Positions 30,683 through 35,195 of a DNA stretch of 35,195 nt are shown piece after piece (within the stretch, counting starts at the first letter, position 1; every line of letters starts with the position of its first letter). The notes under the pieces were generated by a model, which was given only the letters and a program-made list of their open reading frames with translations, made no database searches and was not told the origin of the DNA. The position numbers and the translations under genes were made by a program. Origin of the DNA: Aquiflexum lacus (lineage in GTDB: Bacteria; Bacteroidota; Bacteroidia; Cytophagales; Cyclobacteriaceae); contig NZ_JABFHF010000043.1 of assembly GCF_015476655.1 (NCBI RefSeq), forward strand, positions 1-35,195, in the 5' to 3' direction.

Positions 30683-32071
30683 ATGGCTAAAACAAAAACC
30701 ACCTTCTTCTGTCAAAACTGCGGGGCGCAAAGCCCGAAATGGATTGGTAAATGCCCCTCTTGCGGGGAATGGAATACCTATGTAGAAGAGGTCATCCAAA
30801 AAGAGGAAGCAGGGAAAGGCAATTGGAAACAATCCACAGGTGGATCCAAATCCAAAAGAGCTGCTACGCCAAGGCGGCTGACAGATATCAATTTTGAAGA
30901 GCAGCCAAGAACAGTCACCCATGACGCGGAATTGGACAGGGTTCTGGGAGGGGGAATCGTTCCGGGGTCTTTGGTTTTGATAGGTGGAGAACCGGGAATC
31001 GGCAAGTCTACCTTGATGTTGCAGATTGCATTGTCATTGCCTCAGCTTAAGGTGCTGTATGTTTCAGGAGAGGAAAGTGAAGCCCAGATCAAAATGCGGG
31101 CGGAGCGGATGGCCTTTCATTCCGATAATTGCTATGTGCTTTCAGAAACCAATACCCAACAGATTTTTCAGCAGATAGAAATTCTCGACCCTGACTTATT
31201 GGTCATCGATTCCATTCAGACTTTACACAGTCAATATATAGAATCAGCAGCCGGTTCGGTTTCCCAGGTAAGGGAATGTACAGCGGAGTTGATGAAGTTT
31301 GCCAAGGAAACGGGAACACCTGTCTTCCTGATTGGACATATTACCAAAGAAGGTTCCATTGCGGGACCAAAGGTTTTGGAGCACATGGTGGATACGGTAT
31401 TACAGTTTGAAGGTGATAGACACCTTTCTTATAGAATCCTACGGACTTCCAAAAACCGATTTGGTTCCACCAATGAATTGGGGATTTATGAAATGCGGGC
31501 TGAAGGCTTACGACAGGTAGCCAATCCTTCAGAAATACTTTTAACCCAAAGAGAAGAAGTTCTGAACGGTGTGGCTATCGGCGCCATGATGGAAGGTAAC
31601 AGGCCCTTATTGATAGAAATCCAATCCCTCGTCAGTCCGGCCACTTATGGTACTCCCCAGCGCAGCAGTACCGGGCATGATGCCAAGAGGCTCAATATGC
31701 TTTTGGCTGTATTGGAGAAAAGAGGGGGTATGAGACTTGGGCAGCAGGATGTGTTCCTCAATGTAGCCGGCGGCCTGAAAGTAGATGACCCTGCATTGGA
31801 CCTTGCCGTATGTGCCTCCTTGGTATCCTCTTATGAGGACAGCCCTGTTCCGACTGATCTTTGTTTTGCAGGGGAGGTAGGATTGGGGGGAGAAATACGA
31901 GCAGTCCACCGAATAGAAAACCGGATTGCAGAGGCAGAGAAATTGGGATTCAAAAGGATCATGGTGTCCAAATATGCCATCAAAGGCCTGGACCTGAACA
32001 AATATAAAATCAAGGTGATTCCGGTGAGTAGACTTGAGGAGATGTATCAGGGGTTGTTTGAAGTCGGGTGA
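30683..32071 (+). CDS. radA: DNA repair protein RadA (Sms)
   Basis: RadA is a RecA-related helicase that extends strand exchange in recombination. The 462-residue protein has the zinc finger C10-x2-C13-x10-C24-x2-C27, Walker A GEPGIGKST (102-110), Walker B LLVIDSIQT, the RadA-specific KNRFG motif (257-261) and a Lon-like C-terminal domain (about 290-460: SLVSPATYGTPQR, DVFLNVAGGLKVDDPALDLA, GEVGLGGEIR). Length and order are normal. The stop codon TGA provides the first A of the heptamer array that follows. No promoter is visible in the repeat-filled spacer upstream. Confidence 0.96.
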   Translation: MAKTKTTFFCQNCGAQSPKWIGKCPSCGEWNTYVEEVIQKEEAGKGNWKQSTGGSKSKRAATPRRLTDINFEEQPRTVTHDAELDRVLGGGIVPGSLVLIGGEPGIGKSTLMLQIALSLPQLKVLYVSGEESEAQIKMRAERMAFHSDNCYVLSETNTQQIFQQIEILDPDLLVIDSIQTLHSQYIESAAGSVSQVRECTAELMKFAKETGTPVFLIGHITKEGSIAGPKVLEHMVDTVLQFEGDRHLSYRILRTSKNRFGSTNELGIYEMRAEGLRQVANPSEILLTQREEVLNGVAIGAMMEGNRPLLIEIQSLVSPATYGTPQRSSTGHDAKRLNMLLAVLEKRGGMRLGQQDVFLNVAGGLKVDDPALDLAVCASLVSSYEDSPVPTDLCFAGEVGLGGEIRAVHRIENRIAEAEKLGFKRIMVSKYAIKGLDLNKYKIKVIPVSRLEEMYQGLFEVG

Positions 32072-32105
32072 GAAATTAGACATGAGATGTGAGGTGTAAG
32101 ACTTC
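32071..32105 (+). repeat. AGA-heptamer array beginning in the radA stop codon
   Basis: Five units, AGAAATT, AGACATG, AGATGTG, AGGTGTA and AGACTTC, in 7-bp phase. The first base is the last base of the radA TGA. The purine strand is the radA sense strand. Confidence 0.75.
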
Positions 32106-32382
32106 CCCGTCATTGCGCCTGCCTTCCTTTGGTAGGAGGAGCACTTCAAATAACCATATTACTAAGGATAAATCTCAGTGCTACGTGGCGATCTCTAGGT
32201 GGATTTTAATGATGACTTATGAGTGTTATTGAAAGAGTAGGGAGACAGATGTTTGCTTAATCAGACTAATTCTTATAATATAATCAAAACACGCCAAATG
32301 CTAAGTACGTTGCCACCATGATGTTAGTAGTGACAATCACAATGGCACTGAGGATTGATTTAGAGGATTAGAGGCAGCTTTG
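32106..32382. other. gene-free spacer with degenerate dispersed repeat
   Basis: Positions 32109-32200 (CGTCATTGCGCC at one end, CGTGGCGATCTC at the other) resemble the ends of the GTCATTGCGA...GCAATCTC spacer repeats common in Bacteroidota, but the middle is decayed. Further right, the minus strand has a 27-codon open tail at 32284-32367 encoding a hydrophobic segment without a start codon. Nothing else was recognised. Confidence 0.4.
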
Positions 32383-32390
32383 TATATTTG
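32383..32390 (+). promoter_or_regulatory. -7 box of the second toxin-antitoxin operon
   Basis: TATATTTG is a full match to TAnnTTTG, 25 bp before the antitoxin start. The -33 element is weak: TTTA at 32359-32362 with a 20-bp gap. No palindrome comparable to the parDE operator was seen. Confidence 0.5.
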
Positions 32391-32415
32391 GTTGAAAATT
32401 TTATAAATTAGAATT

Positions 32416-32649
32416 ATGGAAATATCTGTAAGGAAAATTAATATTATGAAAAAATTTCTTGAATCAAATGATGAGAATTTGATTTTTGAATTTGAAATTT
32501 TACTAGGATTAAAAAGTGACTATCCTGATATACTCTCTAAAAAAGAGATGAATTTTTTATCTGATAGAGCGGAAGATGAATATGCAAAAGGGAAAACATA
32601 CTCTTCGGAAGAAATGCTTGATCAAATTAAAAAATGGAAGAAAAAGTAA
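32416..32649 (+). CDS. antitoxin of a RelE/ParE-type module
   Basis: A 77-residue protein preceding and overlapping a toxin gene by 16 bp. The N-terminal half (about 1-40) has no recognisable ribbon-helix-helix; the C-terminal half (FLSDRAEDEYAKGKTYSSEE, then MLDQIKKWKKK) matches the tail of many Bacteroidota antitoxins in which R-x-x-x-Y-x-x-G-x-x-x-x-x-E-E-x-x-x-x-I wraps the toxin. The role follows from position and this tail. A second Met at codon 11 (32446) is possible but lacks other support. Low GC compared with the housekeeping genes suggests transfer. Confidence 0.7.
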   Translation: MEISVRKINIMKKFLESNDENLIFEFEILLGLKSDYPDILSKKEMNFLSDRAEDEYAKGKTYSSEEMLDQIKKWKKK

Positions 32650-32942
32650 GGTGGACAATCCAAGCTAGCGAAAACTTGGAGGAAATTTTTGACTTTTTGG
32701 AAAGAACCAATTCCAGTGACTATGCTTCAAAAGTAATTGAAAATATATATAAGAAAACTGAGATTCTTAATCAATATCCAAAAATAGGACAGATAGAACT
32801 CAGATTAATCAACCGAAAATTTGACTACAGGTATTTAATTTTTAGCCATTATAAAATAATCTATTTTCTAGATGGGGATATTGCGATAATTGCAATGGTT
32901 TTTGATTGTAGAAAGAAACCATCAAAATTAAAAATCGAGTAA
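32634..32942 (+). CDS. RelE/ParE-family toxin
   Basis: A 102-residue toxin of the ParE/RelE superfamily: KVRWTIQASENLEEIFDFLE (first strand and helix), ASKVIENIYKKTEILNQYPK (second helix pair), then the strands KFDYRYLIFSHYKIIYFLDG and IAIIAMVFDCRKKP, the latter matching the V-F-D-x-R-x-x-P end of this group. Start overlaps the antitoxin end by 16 bp. It shares only the fold-level pattern with the ParE at 559-831, so the two modules are not recent duplicates. Whether it hits gyrase or mRNA cannot be told. Confidence 0.82.
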   Translation: MEEKVRWTIQASENLEEIFDFLERTNSSDYASKVIENIYKKTEILNQYPKIGQIELRLINRKFDYRYLIFSHYKIIYFLDGDIAIIAMVFDCRKKPSKLKIE

Positions 32943-33046
32943 ATCGCACCACACCCCCCTTTTATTTTATTGACAATCAACAATATAAATTTTTTTTTGT
33001 AAATTAGTTCTGTTTTTATTTCCATTCACTTTTAGACTCGATAACC

Positions 33047-34372
33047 ATGACAACTCAATCAGAAGACCAGAATGACAGACCGGAATTTACAGGAAAACGC
33101 TTGGTGATGCTTGACCCAGGCGCAAAGTTTAAAGATATTGAAGAAGGTGCAGAAGGCGCTTCTCTCAGGCTAGCCCCATCAAGTGATTACAAATCCCACG
33201 AGGAAGATTACTTGGAAGCCTTTGATCAGGCAGATGGGATTGTTTTTGAGAATTTTGGGGTAGCCGTTATAAACGATAACCATCAAGAGGAAATCAATGT
33301 GCTGACCAGTTCGGCAAGAACAAAGAGCATGTTTTTGTATGATGAACCGGAGCGTTATCTATATGCGCTCACTGCTGCAAATGCCTCAGGTGGCGGTGGA
33401 TTTTGGCAGTGGCTTTGCAGGTTATTAGGAATTGGAAGACCTCCCACAACTCCCACACCTCCCAATCCTGGAAATCCAAATCCTAACCCCACACTTCCGG
33501 ATTCTTTTTCGGACAATGCCCAAGCCTATTGGGGTGTCCATGCAGTCAGGGCATTGACCAGCCCATATACTGGTAAAAACATACCAATTGCCATTTTGGA
33601 TACAGGATTTTTATTGGCCCATCCTGATTTTCAGTCCCGGGAGATAATCAGCAAATCATTTATTTCCGGAGAGGATGTCAACGATATCAATGGACACGGA
33701 ACGCATTGTACAGGAAATGCCTCAGGAGGTATCCGTGGCACCAATGGCGTCAGATACGGTGTGTCCCATGAATCAAATATCTTTATTGGCAAAGTTTTGT
33801 CAAACGCGGGTTCAGGTTCTGATAGTGGTATCTTAGCAGGAATGGATTGGGCCATGACCAATGGCTGCAAGATCATTTCCATGTCCTTGGGTGCCCCTAC
33901 CCGTCCGGGACAATCCCATTCAAGGATTTATGAAGACATTGCAAGCAATGCACTGAATAGAGGGACTTTGATCATTGCTGCTGCAGGTAATGAAAGCAGG
34001 AGATCAAGTGGCACTATCAATCCCGTGGGACATCCGGCAAATTGCCCCTCTATCATGGCTGTGGCTGCGGTGGATAGGTTTTTGAAAGTAGCGGACTTTT
34101 CCTGTGGAGGTATCAATCCTAATGGTGGTGAAGTGGATATTGCAGGTCCAGGGGTAGCGGTCATGAGTGCTTACAAAGCTCCTCAGATATACGCCTCTCT
34201 TAATGGTACGAGTATGGCTACTCCCTTTGTCTCCGGTGTTGCCGCCCAATTGTGGGAAAAAAATCCAACGGCTACACCTACACAAATTTGGCAGGAACTG
34301 ATCAATACTGCGCGTCCTCTAAACTTACCTGCAAGTGATGTGGGTGCAGGATTGGTCCAAAGTCCACAGTAG
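33047..34372 (+). CDS. S8 subtilisin-like serine protease, no signal peptide
   Basis: A 441-residue subtilase. The triad is D185 (IAILDTGF), H217 (NGHGTHCTG) and S389 (NGTSMATPFVSG), with oxyanion N315 (AAAGNE), so it should be active. There is no signal peptide: the N terminus is MTTQSEDQNDRPEFTGKRLV. Residues 15-110 form a domain ahead of the protease (GIVFENFGVAVIND and PERYLYAL) that may be a propeptide of unusual type. A short hydrophobic stretch (GFWQWLCRLLGIG, 118-130) and a Pro/Asn/Thr linker (131-150) connect it to the catalytic domain. A free propeptide-like protein is encoded 214 bp downstream. Cytoplasmic location is inferred from the missing signal. Confidence 0.88.
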   Translation: MTTQSEDQNDRPEFTGKRLVMLDPGAKFKDIEEGAEGASLRLAPSSDYKSHEEDYLEAFDQADGIVFENFGVAVINDNHQEEINVLTSSARTKSMFLYDEPERYLYALTAANASGGGGFWQWLCRLLGIGRPPTTPTPPNPGNPNPNPTLPDSFSDNAQAYWGVHAVRALTSPYTGKNIPIAILDTGFLLAHPDFQSREIISKSFISGEDVNDINGHGTHCTGNASGGIRGTNGVRYGVSHESNIFIGKVLSNAGSGSDSGILAGMDWAMTNGCKIISMSLGAPTRPGQSHSRIYEDIASNALNRGTLIIAAAGNESRRSSGTINPVGHPANCPSIMAVAAVDRFLKVADFSCGGINPNGGEVDIAGPGVAVMSAYKAPQIYASLNGTSMATPFVSGVAAQLWEKNPTATPTQIWQELINTARPLNLPASDVGAGLVQSPQ

Positions 34373-34396
34373 CGTTTATTTAGTAATATTATCTGC

Positions 34397-34500
34397 TTTT
34401 TTCAGGATTTGATATTGATGGATCATATGTTTATGGATGTCTTGTCCTGATTTTTTCGGGATTGGATATTGATTGATACTTGATATTAATAGATATTGAT
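34397..34500 (+). repeat. GATA-anchored repeat between protease and propeptide-like gene
   Basis: Two diverged 23-bp copies, 34397-34419 and 34451-34473 (54 bp apart), share T6-C-R-GGATT-K-GATATTGAT. The second continues with GATA units at 10-, 7- and 10-bp steps. TCAGGA at 34402-34407 and TCCTGA at 34445-34450, followed by TTTTTT, could make a weak terminator for the protease transcript. The minus-strand array at 21359-21398 belongs to the same family. Confidence 0.5.
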
Positions 34501-34586
34501 GACATAGCGAATATTTAAACTCCGGAAATAATGTGATTTTGTATTCTATTGGCAGAACTCTTTATTCATTTAGCTAGATAAAAAAA

Positions 34587-34814
34587 ATGGCAAACGATCC
34601 TATAAAATTCATTGCCTCGGTGGAGGATGGAGAAATCAAGAACATTCAGGAAATCGCTGAAAAGCTGCGAGAAAAAGGCTGTAAGATAAATCATGTCCTA
34701 TCCTTTACAGGCGTGATTACCGGAGAGACCTCCGGAAAAGAAGATAGTCTACAGGAAATGAAAGTCAAAGGCATCAAGCATATTGAAGAGGATGGGGAGG
34801 TGAGGGCTTGTTAG
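34587..34814 (+). CDS. free-standing I9-propeptide-like protein, possible protease inhibitor
   Basis: A 75-residue cytoplasmic protein with the pattern strand-helix-strand-strand-helix-strand: IKFIASVEDG, IQEIAEKLREKGCKI, HVLSFTGVITGET, then KEDSLQEMKVKGIKHIEEDG. This is the ferredoxin-like layout of subtilisin propeptides (inhibitor family I9), in which the last strand and tail enter the active site. Proteins of this type next to S8 proteases are often mislabelled ketohydroxyglutarate aldolase; nothing here supports an aldolase. Together with the upstream protease it suggests a protease-inhibitor or protease-chaperone pair supplied in trans. Two Cys (32 and 75) are notable, the last being the C terminus. 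Its TAG stop supplies the first base of a heptamer array. Confidence 0.65.
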   Translation: MANDPIKFIASVEDGEIKNIQEIAEKLREKGCKINHVLSFTGVITGETSGKEDSLQEMKVKGIKHIEEDGEVRAC

Positions 34815-34882
34815 ATTTGAGAAGCGAGAAGCGAGAAATGAGATGCGAGAGACGAGAGACAAGAACCAAGAGCCAAGACCAA
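34813..34882 (+). repeat. AGA-heptamer array (10 units) in the stop codon of the propeptide-like gene
   Basis: Ten uninterrupted 7-bp units run from the A of the TAG stop: for example AGATTTG, AGAAGCG (twice), AGATGCG, AGAACCA and AGAGCCA. Within the array the last base moves from G (first six units) to A (last four). This is the clearest example in the window. Reading frames through it are open by chance only. Confidence 0.88.
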
Positions 34883-34931
34883 AAAGCAAAGCCTGCACTG
34901 AGTATCGGGGAAGCAAGATCGGGTATGCTAA

Positions 34932-35072
34932 AGTGGGAGCTCCGGTTTAAGAAATTGGTCGAAAGCCTATTCGGGGCAAGCCATCATAGTAACCCCCGCC
35001 TTCCCCTTAAAACCCAATACAGACTTCTTCCACCACGACGGACAGATTCTGAACGACTTCAAAAAGGTTTGA
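34932..35072 (+). pseudogene. possible 3' remnant of a lost gene
   Basis: A frame without start codon, bounded by TAA at 34929-34931, encodes 46 residues ending in TGA at 35070-35072. It reads GLRNWSKAYSGQAIIVTPAF and later NTDFFHHDGQILNDF, a composition that looks protein-like and is more GC-rich than the surrounding spacer. I do not recognise the family; the W-S-x-x-x-S-G-x-A-I-I-V-x-P segment is vaguely like the end of C39-type peptidase domains. Low confidence. Confidence 0.22.
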
Positions 35073-35108
35073 CTAGAGATAAAAAAGCACATTTTGACCC
35101 CCAAGCCA

Positions 35109-35143
35109 ACATCGGTCACCTGACATCGGTCATCTAACATTGT
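35109..35143 (+). repeat. second heptamer family (ACATCGG / TCAYCTR)
   Basis: ACATCGG (35109), TCACCTG (35116), ACATCGG (35123), TCATCTA (35130) and ACATTGT (35137) follow each other in 7-bp phase, i.e. a 14-bp superunit repeated. The period equals that of the AGA arrays although the anchor differs. The rest of the window end is AT-rich and empty. Confidence 0.6.
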
Positions 35144-35195
35144 GCATCCCTGATTAGTGTTGACCGTTTTGTGATTGAATTATATTATTAAATAT

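Noticed and set aside
34813-34882. Heptamer array considered as a CRISPR array
   Set aside because: Units are 7 bp with no 24-40 bp repeats, no regular spacers and no cas genes nearby.
34808-35137. 109-codon plus-strand frame over the window end
   Set aside because: Its first third is translated heptamer repeat and the remainder has no domain pattern; it also overlaps the propeptide-like gene.

Overview
The window looks like a chromosomal segment of a Bacteroidota bacterium, most likely Cytophagales and probably Cyclobacteriaceae. The grounds are the -7 boxes of the form TAnnTTTG, start codons without a clear Shine-Dalgarno sequence, a 3'-unencoded CCA on the tRNA, moderate GC, and several families typical of that phylum: DUF6089 next to uppS, tandem OmpH/Skp genes after bamA, DUF3810, CarboxypepD_reg plus plug proteins and DUF2784. 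The assignment is inference from gene content, not a phylogeny.

Layout. Positions 1-1373 form an accessory edge: a 33-bp piece of tRNA-Arg duplicated about 1.26 kb from the intact tRNA-Arg(CCT) gene, with a ParDE toxin-antitoxin operon between the copies. Positions 1.6-6.0 kb hold the ribosome and tRNA cluster rpsP-rimM-trmD-rplS, then gltX and a small conserved gene. Positions 6.1-11.3 kb carry an envelope protein with a plug domain but no barrel, a small beta-barrel, an Nfu-type Fe-S scaffold and a DUF3810 membrane metalloprotease. At 11.3-11.7 kb lies a decayed toxin-antitoxin pair: an intact antitoxin and a broken, previously unlisted toxin. From 11.7 to 21.3 kb run pdxJ (reverse) and the forward cluster yqeY, cvpA-like, pabA, CBS, nadK, DUF6089, uppS, bamA, ompH, ompH, which couples cofactor supply, undecaprenyl phosphate synthesis and outer-membrane assembly. 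Then come a thioredoxin, a DUF2784 protein, a 1190-residue membrane protein with a degenerate NTPase-like cytoplasmic region, two small membrane proteins, polA and radA. The last 3 kb is again accessory: a second RelE/ParE-type toxin-antitoxin pair, a subtilisin-like protease without signal peptide, and a free-standing 75-residue protein that resembles a protease propeptide or inhibitor.

The most unusual signal is not a gene. Eight intergenic arrays are built from heptamers that each start with AGA followed by four variable bases, in strict 7-bp phase (about 49 units in total). Three arrays begin on or beside the stop codon of pdxJ, radA and the propeptide-like gene, and one lies 22 bp after polA; in all four the purine-rich strand is the sense strand of the upstream gene. 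Two sites carry arrays in opposite orientations that could pair. One pair surrounds a REP-like inverted repeat between polA and radA. A second heptamer family (ACATCGG and TCAYCTR units) and a GATA-anchored family occur in other spacers.

Other points for a second look: an 18-residue tandem repeat that makes S16 nearly three times its usual size, a palindromic operator over the parDE promoter, back-to-back pdxJ/yqeY promoters, and four short coding-like tails without start codons in spacers, which look like gene debris.
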